Source: Fidelibacterota bacterium (GTDB taxonomy: Bacteria > Fidelibacterota > Marinisomatia > Marinisomatales > UBA1611). Taken from it: a stretch of DNA of 58,287 nucleotides. The stretch is taken from the NCBI GenBank assembly GCA_018658715.1, contig JABHUQ010000066.1, forward strand, positions 1 to 58,287. The letters are read 5' to 3'. The position numbers were made by a program, and so were the translations under genes. Within the stretch, counting starts at the first letter, position 1, and every line of letters starts with the position of its first letter. Below, piece by piece: positions 47,614-57,313 of this stretch. Under the pieces are notes generated by a model. It had not been told where the DNA came from, ran no database searches, and saw nothing but the letters and a program-made list of their open reading frames with translations.

Positions 47614-47628
47614 CCCTATTTAATAGGG
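47614..47628. promoter_or_regulatory. 15-base perfect palindrome upstream of the mraZ promoter
   Basis: CCCTATT-T-AATAGGG: two 7-base arms around one central base, about 40 bases upstream of the -35. It looks like a dimeric operator. The regulator is unknown. Confidence 0.5.
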
Positions 47629-47640
47629 TGATAACAGATA

Positions 47641-47655
47641 TGGGTTTTTGTGGGT
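47641..47655 (+). promoter_or_regulatory. Distal MraZ box pair, opposite orientation
   Basis: TGGGT (47641-47645), five bases, TGGGT (47651-47655) on the plus strand, three bases beyond the rodZ stop. Same sequence and spacing as the proximal pair but inverted, with array starts about 110 bases apart. Confidence 0.65.
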
Positions 47656-47658
47656 TAT

Positions 47659-48501
47659 TTAGTTGAAGCTTGGAGCGTAATGTGTAATTTTTACGCTAGG
47701 CGGTGTACTAATGATTTCGATACGTACAGGGTATTCTTGGTCTTCTATTAATCCCGGGCTAACTCCATTTATAAGAGTTGTAACACCCAAAGAGTTTGGA
47801 AATAAAATATTTCCAGATTCTATAAATGCAGGTAATATTTTATTAACACCCGCAAATAAAGTAATAGTTTGACTTGTACCACCATCGAAGGAGTGTAAAA
47901 AGCTCATATTCCGTTGAGATTGAATCGACACAAAAAAAGGTGGATCAACGTCTAGCATCGCATTACTGGAAGAAACTGCTTGGTATTGAGCTGTTATTTT
48001 AGATTCGGTAATGATCGCAGTTTCGATATTTGAATTAATTGTCATTTTTGGGTCAAGCTGCACACTACTTTTTTCTGTAAATATGGATCTAAAAATGACA
48101 ATAGCAAAAATAAATATTAAAAGTAAAACACTCCCTTTAATTATATCCTGACGCAACTTTTGATCTGTTTGGAATGAAGGTTTGTTCTTTTCGGTCGTAT
48201 CCTTAGACGGATATCCAGGAATATCATCTGTAGTATCTTCTTGAACCATAGGGATAGGTTTCTTTTTCACTGTCCCAGTAAATGAATCTAATTGCTCTAG
48301 GGCATTGGTAGAATCGCCACCAATTTCTTCTGCATATGCTCTTAGAAATAATCTTAAATATGGCATTTCCATAACATCGAATTCACCTTTCTCAATCGCG
48401 CGTAAATAGCGGATATTGATTTTGGTGCGAGATTCGAGTTCTTCTATAGAGATGCCTCTCGATTCACGTAGTGTTTTTAATTCTAAGTAAAATTGTGCCA
48501 T
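47659..48501 (-). CDS. rodZ: RodZ-like protein (HTH, membrane helix, periplasmic domain)
   Basis: 280 residues. A Cro-type helix-turn-helix domain at about 5-70 (LKTLRESRGISIEELESRTKI), a linker, one membrane helix near 121-141, and a periplasmic beta domain resembling DUF4115. RodZ anchors the MreB cytoskeleton and guides cell shape. mreB is not in the window, so the role is by family. It lies directly upstream of the mraZ promoter on the same strand. Confidence 0.85.
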   Translation of the reverse strand: MAQFYLELKTLRESRGISIEELESRTKINIRYLRAIEKGEFDVMEMPYLRLFLRAYAEEIGGDSTNALEQLDSFTGTVKKKPIPMVQEDTTDDIPGYPSKDTTEKNKPSFQTDQKLRQDIIKGSVLLLIFIFAIVIFRSIFTEKSSVQLDPKMTINSNIETAIITESKITAQYQAVSSSNAMLDVDPPFFVSIQSQRNMSFLHSFDGGTSQTITLFAGVNKILPAFIESGNILFPNSLGVTTLINGVSPGLIEDQEYPVRIEIISTPPSVKITHYAPSFN

Positions 48502-48568
48502 AATCTAAAAATTCGTAGGGGAAATTAATGGAATGAATCTTGGGTGACAATTCATAAAACAACTCATT

Positions 48569-48991
48569 TTAATCATTTTCAGCTTTGGGTGGTTTCCGAT
48601 ATTCTTTCTTTAAGCTCTGATGTTTTTTATCCTTCAGGCGTTTTACTTTTTCTTTTCTAGGGATAGATGTTTGTTTACGAGCTTTAGGTTTTTTTGTTGA
48701 TTCAATAATCATTGCTATTAACCGGTTGAGTGCTTCAGCTTTATTCATTTTTTGGGATCGATGATTTTGAGCCTTAATCACAATAGTATCATCATTTGAC
48801 AGATGGGATCCAGCAATGCGTCGTAATCTTGGTATTATGTCCTGAGGGAGAGATGAAATACTTATTTTAAGCTTTAGTTGGATTGCTGTTGAAGATTTAT
48901 TTACATGTTGTCCGCCAGGTCCAGATGCCCGAATAGCCATATATTGGATTTCTTTTTCTGGGATAGATATCGAATTTGTAACTTGAATCAT
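48569..48991 (-). CDS. arfB: Alternative ribosome-rescue peptidyl-tRNA hydrolase ArfB
   Basis: Releases stalled ribosomes lacking a stop codon. 140 residues. The class I release-factor catalytic GGQ is at 26-28 (ASGPGGQHVNKSST). A basic C-terminal tail (KKPKARKQTSIPRKEKVKRLKDKK) would enter the empty mRNA channel. The short length and absence of codon-recognition domains separate it from RF1/RF2. It starts 1 base after maf. Confidence 0.94.
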   Translation of the reverse strand: MIQVTNSISIPEKEIQYMAIRASGPGGQHVNKSSTAIQLKLKISISSLPQDIIPRLRRIAGSHLSNDDTIVIKAQNHRSQKMNKAEALNRLIAMIIESTKKPKARKQTSIPRKEKVKRLKDKKHQSLKKEYRKPPKAEND

Positions 48992-48992
48992 A

Positions 48993-49568
48993 CTAATGAA
49001 TGATATCAGAAAATCGTTTAAAAAAGGCCGAAAGCGGAAATCCCATTACATTATAAAAATCACCTTCGATTTTTTTTACATATACAGAAAAAGAATCTTG
49101 AATACCATAACTTCCAGCTTTATCAAAAGGATGGTAAGTCTCAATATAGCAGTTGATGGCATTGCTGTCAAAACGAGTGAAAGTAACATATGTCGTTTCA
49201 AAAAATGTATCATTAATATTATTATTTTTCCATTGAATAGATACACCTGTAACCACTTTATGTGTTTGTCCGGATAGCATGGAAAGCATATTGAAGCTAT
49301 CATTTTCATCTTTCGGTTTTCCCAATATTTTGCCATCAAAAACAACAATTGTATCAGCGCCTATAACCAATGAACCTGGATGTTGTAAAGCAACATTTTC
49401 TGCTTTTGCTTGAGCGTAATGCATTGCAAATTGTTCCGGTTCAAGTGATATGGAAAAATCTTCATGAACTGAACTTGGAATTATTTCAAATGATAAATCT
49501 ATTTGTTCCAATAATTGTTTTCTTCGAGGGGATGTTGACGCTAATATTATTTCTGGTGTTTTTGTCAT
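48993..49568 (-). CDS. maf: Maf-type nucleoside triphosphate pyrophosphatase
   Basis: Hydrolyses non-canonical or modified nucleotides. 191 residues from ATG 49568. ILASTSPRRKQLL is the signature start; VIGADTIVVFDGKILGKPKD, GQTHKVVTGVS and DKAGSYGIQD follow. The open frame extends 31 codons upstream into the PorU-like gene and is rejected. Which Maf/YceF subtype it is remains open. Confidence 0.94.
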   Translation of the reverse strand: MTKTPEIILASTSPRRKQLLEQIDLSFEIIPSSVHEDFSISLEPEQFAMHYAQAKAENVALQHPGSLVIGADTIVVFDGKILGKPKDENDSFNMLSMLSGQTHKVVTGVSIQWKNNNINDTFFETTYVTFTRFDSNAINCYIETYHPFDKAGSYGIQDSFSVYVKKIEGDFYNVMGFPLSAFFKRFSDIIH

Positions 49569-49578
49569 TGTAGTTGTT

Positions 49579-52500
49579 TTATCTAAATTTTGCAATTCGA
49601 CCAATGGACGATACTTTTTTGCCATTAGCTTCCGCTTGAATTCTATATAAATATACGCCATTTGCTAATTGTCCACCAAAAGCATCATTACCATTCCAGT
49701 CAATGGTATGATAGCCAGATGTGTATTCAGTGGGAATAAATTCCATAATTTTTCTGCCACCCAATGTAAAGATTGCTAATGTTATATCTGCGGTCAGGTT
49801 TAATTCAAATGTGAATTGAGTTTCATTAGAAAAAGGGTTTGGATAATTAAAAATATTATATAATCCTAAAGATTGTAATTCACTTATGTTTAATGAAAGA
49901 GTCTTTTCTGATGGATTATTTGCGCTATCCCATGCTTTAATAGTGAATTTAACGGTAGATTCATTTGATGAAACTTGGTATGGGATAGTCCCAGTAGTAA
50001 TGCTATTTATATCGTATATAAAATCATTGGTAATATTTTCGCTACTTTGGCTTTGTAAATCAGTTAACATTATTTCATGACCAATTTCATTTGTTAAGTT
50101 TATTCCCATAGCATCTGATAGTCTAATGACGATTGGATTTTCTTTGTCAACGTGGTCTCCTGTAGAAATGATGCGTCCATCATGAGCTTCAAATGATATA
50201 ATCGGACCTTGAGCATCAGATGTAGAATTTCCACCTCTTAAAGGAATATTGTTTTTATTTCCTAACGCTTCACCATTACCATCATTCTCATATATATATA
50301 TATTCATTTCAGCATTCTCATTTGAATATGAAATATCGAGTGGAATACGAAAATCTCCATTTAATTGATTTCCTGAAAATGAAAATTGACCTCTGAATAG
50401 AAGTGGCCCAGGAAGTGAATATGACACAGACTGTGTTGTTGAAGCAATATTGTATTCACGCGTAACCATTCTTTTCGCATCTCTCAACGCCACAATACCT
50501 GTACCTGATTTATCGATAGCGGATTGTTGCCCTATAAAAGATCCTAAGGCTAATGTTTCGATTGTATCAGGAGAAATAGAAGAAATAGTTAATGTATCTG
50601 AAGGGATTGGGAGTTTCATAGCAGGGTCGCCAAATAATGTAAAATATTCTCCTTCACCATATCCTGTTTTAATATTCCTCAGAATAGAACCAATGGGTAA
50701 AGTTGTTACACCACCTTCAGGAAAAATTGTTGAAAAAAGATCTTCAGAATAATTTGCATTTCCAGATACAGTAATCTTTCGAGTGGTACTAATAACAGCT
50801 ACTGCCGCATTCATTGGAGTTCTAATAAGTTCTTCTGAGAAAGATTCAATATGTAAGTCGTCAAAATGCCCAAAGGAACATGTCCCAACGATCCATACAG
50901 GATATTTATTCCCTGTATTCATTAATTGAATATCACCTCGATCTAAATAGAGTAATCGTTCTTGTGCTAGTTGAGTTGATGATCCATGTCCAATATAATT
51001 GATAATTGCAGTTCCTTCATTCAAAGCATTTATTACAGCTTGAGTGGCTTCGGGTTTTACAACACCATAGACGGAAGCGTCACTTTCTTCGGGGAATTCT
51101 AACATATATAATTTATTGATTTCAATTGTGGGAGGAATTATAGAAGCTAAATCTTCTGAATTATTAGTATGGCTTTTTCCTGTTCCAATTTCCCAAGCAT
51201 CTTTTTCTGGCCGAGCCCCATCATCTGCAATTAATGTAACTCGTTGACGCCATGGCCCAAGTTCAGGAGAAGATTCTGCATCAATTAATTTATCAATATA
51301 ATCTTCAAATTCACTTTTATTTCGCGCTGGGAACCGTCCGAGTGCTATTTCAGGTATAGAACCATATAATGTTGCAAGTCGATCATCTGTAGCCCAAGAA
51401 AATGAAGTTCCAACTTCAATGGTTGGAATAATATTCCCAGATTCCCCAGAAATATTTCTATAGTCATAATCTGCATCTCCAATTAAAAATACTGTATATG
51501 GGGTAGGGCTTCCCCAATGCTCTTGTGTCCATTGAATAAAAGCTCTAATAGCCATCGGGTCCTGATTCCCGGCAGAAAATTCAGTATAAATATCTTCAAT
51601 ACTTGCATACATTGCTGGATATCTTAATTCTAATAGTGGTTGTGCGCTTTCGCGGTAAGATTCTGGACCGATAATAACGTGATCTGCGGTTACATTATTT
51701 GTTCGTAAACCATGAAAAGTCATTAAACCTTCATTGGTAATTGTTGATACTGTGTCTAGTTCATCGGATTGAAACACAACAAAATGACTAGGAGATGCGA
51801 ATAATGTTTGTGTATCAAATGTCGTTAAATCCGAATTCCCTTCTAATATCATAGATTTTGGATTAATAGCATCTGAAATATCCCAAACATGGGTTGAGCT
51901 AGAAGGGGCATCATCAAGGACAAATCTTACTTTTGTCCCAAGAACTGGGGAATAAAAATCATACGAATCATTTACAGATAAGTGACGTCCATATTGAAGA
52001 TTAATGAAATCAAAATAAGGTTGTGAATTACTATTACTTGATGAATTAACTGCATAAAAAAGATTCGAACCATTTGACAACTCAGATCCAGAAATAATAA
52101 AGTTAGCCGCATGGGACCCGATAGAAGACCAAGAAGCATAGGCGCGATGGAGCCCAATTTCAACAGTTTTGTAGTAACAATAAATTTTATGATTTGTGTT
52201 ATGGTAGGATGTTGGTGTCAGTTCACCACCTAAAAATCCCATGGTAATCCCAGCATCGATTGTAGTTTCGGGTGTTGGTATATTTATATTTAAGGAATAG
52301 GTACCATTGTGAGATATTGGGCTTGATGCCCATCCTAGTCCTGAGTGAGCGGGATTAATCATATCGATCTCTTGATGTACATAACATAATCCATAATCGA
52401 TTGATAGAGTAATATTTTCTGGTATGGCTACATCGGCCACCCTCTGCCCGCGCTGAGAATTATCATTTGGGATGAGTAAATAATATGTATTTTGTGTGAA

Positions 52501-53316
52501 ATATAAATTTTGCTTAAAAATGACAGTTCCACTAGAAACGTTATATCCACTGGGACCATTACTATAAAAAATAATTTCATCACCGGAATCGAATGAACCA
52601 TCATTCTCTCCAGAAATAGATATACCTATTTCGACCAAATTTTCTTGAATAGATTGGTTTGTAGCTTGAGTTTTTGACCTTCCAAGATCAGGTCCAGTAA
52701 ATAGCATGAACGACCTTGGGTCTACGGAAGATAATTGACTATATACGGATGAAATAGTATTGTAGGACAATTTCGCCATCCCATCTTTTTCAATTTTAAA
52801 TGATAGCCATGTGCCAGCCGGATGGGAACTAGATTTCATTCTTTTTGTAGCTTTAGGTTTAATCCAATTTTGTGCATAGTCCCAATTCATAATTTGCGAA
52901 GATAATAAGCGAATTTGATTTTGAGTGGGTGGTCTGAATTGATTTTGCACATGATCAAAATCAAATTGAATTTGAATCCTTTTATAATATTGATTATTTC
53001 CCTTTACAGGAGAAACAACAAAGGTAGCAGTCTCTAAAGATTGAACAATCTGTTGCTGAGCCCAAAATTCGGGTACACTTTGAAGAGAAGAACAATCAAA
53101 TGGGCAATCAGTTGGTTCTAAATATTGGACGGATGCTTGTGGAAAAGATTTGTTTGGGAGACCAATCAAAAAAGATTGGTATTGTAAATCATCCAATGTT
53201 TGTACATGGGTTATTACATCAAAGGAAAAGTGCTCAGAATCATTCTGATGAATATTTTGGGCTCTGCTAGCAAGACCCAATTGGAAAAAAGCTACTATAA
53301 TGAGAAAATATTTCAT
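49579..53316 (-). CDS. porU: Gingipain-type C25 cysteine peptidase, probable T9SS sortase PorU
   Basis: 1245 residues from ATG 53316 (the longer frame starts at a TTG). A signal peptide ends near ASRAQ. The C25 domain covers about 500-910: catalytic His777 in NYIGHGS and Cys813 in VGTCSFGHFD, closing with LFGDPAMKLPIP. The C-terminal 90 residues start NYPNPF and end GVYLYRIQAE, the FlgD/T9SS type A sorting fold. PorU removes such C-terminal signals and attaches cargo to the cell surface. The length and layout fit PorU better than a secreted gingipain, but no other T9SS gene is adjacent. Confidence 0.82.
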   Translation of the reverse strand: MKYFLIIVAFFQLGLASRAQNIHQNDSEHFSFDVITHVQTLDDLQYQSFLIGLPNKSFPQASVQYLEPTDCPFDCSSLQSVPEFWAQQQIVQSLETATFVVSPVKGNNQYYKRIQIQFDFDHVQNQFRPPTQNQIRLLSSQIMNWDYAQNWIKPKATKRMKSSSHPAGTWLSFKIEKDGMAKLSYNTISSVYSQLSSVDPRSFMLFTGPDLGRSKTQATNQSIQENLVEIGISISGENDGSFDSGDEIIFYSNGPSGYNVSSGTVIFKQNLYFTQNTYYLLIPNDNSQRGQRVADVAIPENITLSIDYGLCYVHQEIDMINPAHSGLGWASSPISHNGTYSLNINIPTPETTIDAGITMGFLGGELTPTSYHNTNHKIYCYYKTVEIGLHRAYASWSSIGSHAANFIISGSELSNGSNLFYAVNSSSNSNSQPYFDFINLQYGRHLSVNDSYDFYSPVLGTKVRFVLDDAPSSSTHVWDISDAINPKSMILEGNSDLTTFDTQTLFASPSHFVVFQSDELDTVSTITNEGLMTFHGLRTNNVTADHVIIGPESYRESAQPLLELRYPAMYASIEDIYTEFSAGNQDPMAIRAFIQWTQEHWGSPTPYTVFLIGDADYDYRNISGESGNIIPTIEVGTSFSWATDDRLATLYGSIPEIALGRFPARNKSEFEDYIDKLIDAESSPELGPWRQRVTLIADDGARPEKDAWEIGTGKSHTNNSEDLASIIPPTIEINKLYMLEFPEESDASVYGVVKPEATQAVINALNEGTAIINYIGHGSSTQLAQERLLYLDRGDIQLMNTGNKYPVWIVGTCSFGHFDDLHIESFSEELIRTPMNAAVAVISTTRKITVSGNANYSEDLFSTIFPEGGVTTLPIGSILRNIKTGYGEGEYFTLFGDPAMKLPIPSDTLTISSISPDTIETLALGSFIGQQSAIDKSGTGIVALRDAKRMVTREYNIASTTQSVSYSLPGPLLFRGQFSFSGNQLNGDFRIPLDISYSNENAEMNIYIYENDGNGEALGNKNNIPLRGGNSTSDAQGPIISFEAHDGRIISTGDHVDKENPIVIRLSDAMGINLTNEIGHEIMLTDLQSQSSENITNDFIYDINSITTGTIPYQVSSNESTVKFTIKAWDSANNPSEKTLSLNISELQSLGLYNIFNYPNPFSNETQFTFELNLTADITLAIFTLGGRKIMEFIPTEYTSGYHTIDWNGNDAFGGQLANGVYLYRIQAEANGKKVSSIGRIAKFR

Positions 53317-53402
53317 TTTATCTTCATTCAAAATTTATACTAACTATTCATCACTTCGCATTGAAAACTGTCATTATGATTCTGTAACTTCCATGTCTTA
53401 TT

Positions 53403-53425
53403 CCAAACGATTTATTTACGTTTGG
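53403..53425. promoter_or_regulatory. Inverted repeat upstream of aconitase
   Basis: CCAAACG (53403-53409) and CGTTTGG (53419-53425) are perfect complements 9 bases apart, 40 bases before the aconitase start in the divergent intergenic region. Centre-to-centre distance is 16 bases, which could suit a dimeric regulator. No protein is identified. Confidence 0.5.
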
Positions 53426-53464
53426 GTTCCACATATTAAATTGAGAGTAATAAGGTAGAAATGC

Positions 53465-55723
53465 ATGTTTGATTTACAGATGATAAAAAAAGTTTATAGT
53501 ACTTTTGGTGAAAAAGTAGAAAATGCTCGGACATTTTTAGGTCGCCCACTCACATATACAGAAAAAATTCTATTTGCACACCTAGTAGAACCCTTTACAG
53601 AAAAACCGCAAAGATTCGAAACGTATGCATATTTCAATCCAGATAGAGTTGCTATGCAAGATGCTACAGCCCAGATGGCTTTATTGCAATTTATGTCAGC
53701 AGGGAAGCCAAAAACAGCTGTTCCGTCCACTGTCCATTGCGATCATTTAATTCAAGCTGAAGTGGGAGCATTGAAAGATTTAGCTCAGGCTGAAAAAGTG
53801 AACGGTGAAGTGTATGATTTTCTTCATTCTGTAAGTCAAAAGTATGGAATTGGTTTTTGGAAGCCTGGAGCAGGTATCATTCATCAAGTTATTTTAGAGA
53901 ATTATGCATTTCCAGGTGGAATGATGGTTGGGACGGATTCCCATACTGTTAATGCTGGTGGACTTGGAATGGTTGCCATTGGCGTTGGCGGGGCAGATGC
54001 AGTAGATGTTATGGCGGGAATGCCATGGGAATTAAGATGGCCAGGTGTAACAGGTGTAAAATTGACAGGAGAATTATCCGGATGGACCTCAGCTAAAGAT
54101 GTGATTCTAAAGCTAGCGGGTATTATGACGGTAAAAGGCGGAACAGGAAAAATCGTAGAATATTTTGGTCCTGGGACAAAATCTATCAGTTGTACGGGAA
54201 AAGCTACAATTACAAATATGGGAGCAGAAATTGGAGCAACAACTTCAGTTTTTCCGTATGATGAAAAAATGGCAACCTATTTAAGACAAACAGAAAGAAC
54301 AGAAGTTGCGGAATTAGCTGATGAAATTGACTGTCATCTGCGAGCAGATGACGAAGTTGTAGCAAACCCCGAAGCATATTATGATGAAATTATTGAAATT
54401 AATTTATCTGATTTAGAGCCACATATTGTTGGACCATTCACACCTGATTTGACACATCCAATTTCTCAAATGAAAGCAGATGTTATTGAGCAAGAATATG
54501 AAGATGAATTGAGTGTAGCATTAATTGGTAGTTGTACTAATTCATCTTACGAAGATATTGAGCGAGCAGCTCATGTTGCTAAACAAGCATTATCGAAAGG
54601 TCTGAAAGCAAAATCATCTTTTATGATATCTCCTGGTTCTGAACAAATTCGAGCCACTATCGAAAGAGATGGCCAATTAGCCACTTTAGAAGAATTAGGT
54701 GGTACTGTATTAGCGAATGCTTGTGGCCCATGTATTGGTCAATGGAAACGTCATGGTATGGAAGATGGGAAGAAAAATTCTATCATTACATCTTTCAATC
54801 GAAATTTCGCTAAAAGAGCTGATGGAAACCCCGGGACTTATGCATTTATCGGAAGTCCAGAAATTGTGACTGCTTTAGCTATTGCTGGATCCATGAGCTT
54901 TAACCCGAAAACAGATTCATTAACAAATGAAGATGGAGAAAAGGTGATGCTAAACGCACCAGCTGGGGACGAATTACCGGAGAATGGATTTGACTCTGGT
55001 GAATCTGGATTTGTTGCACCTCCAGAATCTGGAGATGGTGTTCAGGTCGTTGTAAATCCTGATAGTGATCGGCTACAGTTGTTAACACCTTTTACAAAAT
55101 GGGATGGAAATGATTTTAACCAATTACCTATTTTAGTTAAAGCGAAAGGGAAATGCACAACTGATCATATTTCTCCTGCGGGTCCTTGGTTAAAATTTAG
55201 AGGTCATTTGGATAATATTTCTGGTAATATGTATAGTGGAGCTATCAATAGTTTTACTGATGAAGTGGGACATGGTACTAATGTTCTTAATGGAGAAACA
55301 GGGCAATCCTTTAATCAAATTGCAAGATATTATAAATCGGAACAAACAGGTTGGGTTGTCATTGGTGATGAAAATTATGGAGAAGGATCTAGTCGAGAAC
55401 ATGCCGCTATGGAGCCTAGGCATTTAGGGTGTAAAGCGGTTATAACTCGGAGTTTTGCTCGAATTGCTGAGACAAACTTAAAAAAACAAGGGATTCTTCC
55501 TCTTACTTTTGATGATAAAAACATCTACAATCTGATTCAAGAAATGGATCGGATAGATATTGTAGGTTTAGATACATTATCATCTGGTAGCGAACATGAA
55601 ATTCGAATAACTCATGGTGATGGTTCTGTCGATTTTGGGACAGTCTCACATTCATTATCTGATATCCAAATTGAATGGTTTAAAGCAGGTTCGGCACTTA
55701 ATAATATTGGACAGCAAATATGA
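53465..55723 (+). CDS. Aconitate hydratase
   Basis: Isomerises citrate to isocitrate with a [4Fe-4S] cluster. 752 residues, resembling the mitochondrial-type enzyme in length and sequence. [26 protein letters not shown] is the substrate region. Cluster ligands are Cys in [11 protein letters not shown] and the pair in [11 protein letters not shown]. The swivel domain carries [22 protein letters not shown]. The stop overlaps the next start as ATGA. Plus-strand neighbours have no citric acid cycle role. Confidence 0.96.
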   Translation: MFDLQMIKKVYSTFGEKVENARTFLGRPLTYTEKILFAHLVEPFTEKPQRFETYAYFNPDRVAMQDATAQMALLQFMSAGKPKTAVPSTVHCDHLIQAEVGALKDLAQAEKVNGEVYDFLHSVSQKYGIGFWKPGAGIIHQVILENYAFPGGMMVGTDSHTVNAGGLGMVAIGVGGADAVDVMAGMPWELRWPGVTGVKLTGELSGWTSAKDVILKLAGIMTVKGGTGKIVEYFGPGTKSISCTGKATITNMGAEIGATTSVFPYDEKMATYLRQTERTEVAELADEIDCHLRADDEVVANPEAYYDEIIEINLSDLEPHIVGPFTPDLTHPISQMKADVIEQEYEDELSVALIGSCTNSSYEDIERAAHVAKQALSKGLKAKSSFMISPGSEQIRATIERDGQLATLEELGGTVLANACGPCIGQWKRHGMEDGKKNSIITSFNRNFAKRADGNPGTYAFIGSPEIVTALAIAGSMSFNPKTDSLTNEDGEKVMLNAPAGDELPENGFDSGESGFVAPPESGDGVQVVVNPDSDRLQLLTPFTKWDGNDFNQLPILVKAKGKCTTDHISPAGPWLKFRGHLDNISGNMYSGAINSFTDEVGHGTNVLNGETGQSFNQIARYYKSEQTGWVVIGDENYGEGSSREHAAMEPRHLGCKAVITRSFARIAETNLKKQGILPLTFDDKNIYNLIQEMDRIDIVGLDTLSSGSEHEIRITHGDGSVDFGTVSHSLSDIQIEWFKAGSALNNIGQQI

Positions 55724-56676
55724 AAAAAATTTTAGTAACAGACCCTATTGCAGAATCTGGTTATACAATATTAAGAGAGGCCGGATTTGATATATTGGAT
55801 TATGCTAATTCTTCGAGGGAAGAGTGGATACATGTTTTACCTGAAGCACATGGTTGGGTTATTAGAAGTGGCACAAATCCAGATGAAGAAGCGATTCAAA
55901 AAGCTGATAATCTAGAGATAATTGGTAGAGCAGGTGTGGGCGTTGATAATATTGATATTCAAGCAGCAACTCGTCAGGGGATAGTGGTAATGAATACGCC
56001 GGATGTGAATACTATTTCTGCTGCAGAACACACTGTAGGGATGATTTTAGCTGTATCTCGCAACCTAGCACAAGGACATGAAAGTTTGAATCGTGGGCAA
56101 TGGAATCGCCATGCTTTAGTGGGTACGGAATTATTTGGAAAAACACTTGGAATTGTAGGATGCGGCAAAATTGGTAGTGAGGTTAGAAAAAGATTACAAT
56201 CTTTTGGTCTGAATATGATTGGCTATGACCCATTTTTGACTCAAGATGATTTTGATCCTTCACATCTAAAAATTGTCGATCTAGATACGTTAACTCGGGA
56301 GTCCGACTTTATTACACTTCATGTTCCCTTAGTAAAGGATACTAAAGACTTATTTAATGTAGATAGATTTAAAATGATGAAGAAAACGGCTCGCATCATA
56401 AACGTTGCTAGAGGTGGTATTATTAATGAATCTGATTTAGCTCACGCATTAATACATGGAATTATAGCCGGAGCCGCAATTGATGTGTTTGAAAATGAAC
56501 CTATTGATGAAAATCACCCACTTTTAAATTTACCTAATTGCATTTTAACACCCCATTTGGGTGCATCAACAAAGGAAGCAAAAGAGGGTGTTTCTTTAGC
56601 TGTATGCAATCAAGTGAGAGATTATTTAGTGCATAAAAACATGACTTTTGCCTTAAATAATCCTTTTGAGGATTGA
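55720..56676 (+). CDS. D-3-phosphoglycerate dehydrogenase-like 2-hydroxyacid dehydrogenase (short form)
   Basis: 318 residues, NAD-binding and catalytic domains only, without the ACT regulatory domain of longer SerA proteins. [18 protein letters not shown] loop [13 protein letters not shown], the Arg in [10 protein letters not shown], the Glu in DVFENEP and the His in TPHLGAST are intact. Phosphoglycerate is the likeliest substrate by resemblance, but related hydroxyacids are possible. It overlaps aconitase by ATGA, an unusual pairing. Confidence 0.88.
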   Translation: MKKILVTDPIAESGYTILREAGFDILDYANSSREEWIHVLPEAHGWVIRSGTNPDEEAIQKADNLEIIGRAGVGVDNIDIQAATRQGIVVMNTPDVNTISAAEHTVGMILAVSRNLAQGHESLNRGQWNRHALVGTELFGKTLGIVGCGKIGSEVRKRLQSFGLNMIGYDPFLTQDDFDPSHLKIVDLDTLTRESDFITLHVPLVKDTKDLFNVDRFKMMKKTARIINVARGGIINESDLAHALIHGIIAGAAIDVFENEPIDENHPLLNLPNCILTPHLGASTKEAKEGVSLAVCNQVRDYLVHKNMTFALNNPFED

Positions 56677-56686
56677 AGGGAGATTC

Positions 56687-56830
56687 ATGTTTCTTAAGTA
56701 CAAAAATACTATTAATTCCTGTATTAGGATTCTGCTTGTTTTTTCTATAAATGAATGTAATTTTTTTTACAGTAATAATAAAAATAATTTAGAAGAGGAA
56801 AGTCCATGTCAAAATTATGGGATGATTTAA
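56687..56830 (+). CDS. Possible 47-codon small ORF with strong ribosome binding site
   Basis: ATG at 56687 is preceded by AAGGGAGA at good spacing. The peptide begins MFLKYKNTINSC, has a hydrophobic middle (CIRILLVFS) and an Asn-rich end. It runs past and out of frame with the next gene's start (56806), and the next gene's own site GAGGAAAG lies inside it. It may be a leader peptide or chance. Confidence 0.3.
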   Translation: MFLKYKNTINSCIRILLVFSINECNFFYSNNKNNLEEESPCQNYGMI

Positions 56831-57270
56831 AAGAAAATATGAAAGAATGGGGAAGCTCAGCAGTTGAAAAAGCTGAAGAAATGAGTAAAGTTGCTGTTGC
56901 AAAGACTGAAGAATTAACCCGAGTTTCAAAAATTAAATTGGATATTCACCAATTAGGAAAAGAAATGGTTAAACAAACCGAATTATTAGGACAACATGTT
57001 TATGACCAAGCCAAAGAAGATAATATTGTAAACTTCACTGGGAACACCGACTTTTTTAATTATGTGGATAAAATTGATGAATTGAAAGAAAAGATTCTCG
57101 AGAAAAAGGTGGAATTAGATTCGAATTCTGATGTAGATGAACCGATTGGAAGTAGTACTGATGATTCAGATTTTATTGAAGTTGATGAAATTCAGGAAGA
57201 AATATCTACAAATGAAGAATTAATTTCTGAAGAAGATGTTAATGATAAACCGGTTGAAAGTACTGACTAA
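56806..57270 (+). CDS. Uncharacterised coiled-coil protein with acidic tail
   Basis: 154 residues, no family recognised. Residues 1-120 are charged helices with heptad-like spacing (KENMKEWGSSAVEKAEEM, IKLDIHQLGKEMVKQTELLG, DKIDELKEKILEKKVEL). The last 35 residues are acidic (SDVDEPIG...EEDVNDK). There is no signal peptide, so it is probably cytoplasmic. GAGGAAAG precedes the ATG. It is followed 43 bases on by the M23 peptidase, and the pair may be co-transcribed. Confidence 0.75.
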   Translation: MSKLWDDLKENMKEWGSSAVEKAEEMSKVAVAKTEELTRVSKIKLDIHQLGKEMVKQTELLGQHVYDQAKEDNIVNFTGNTDFFNYVDKIDELKEKILEKKVELDSNSDVDEPIGSSTDDSDFIEVDEIQEEISTNEELISEEDVNDKPVESTD

Positions 57271-57313
57271 TTCGTTGTAAAATTAGGAATCCGAGGACCA
57301 TAAATAATCTCAA

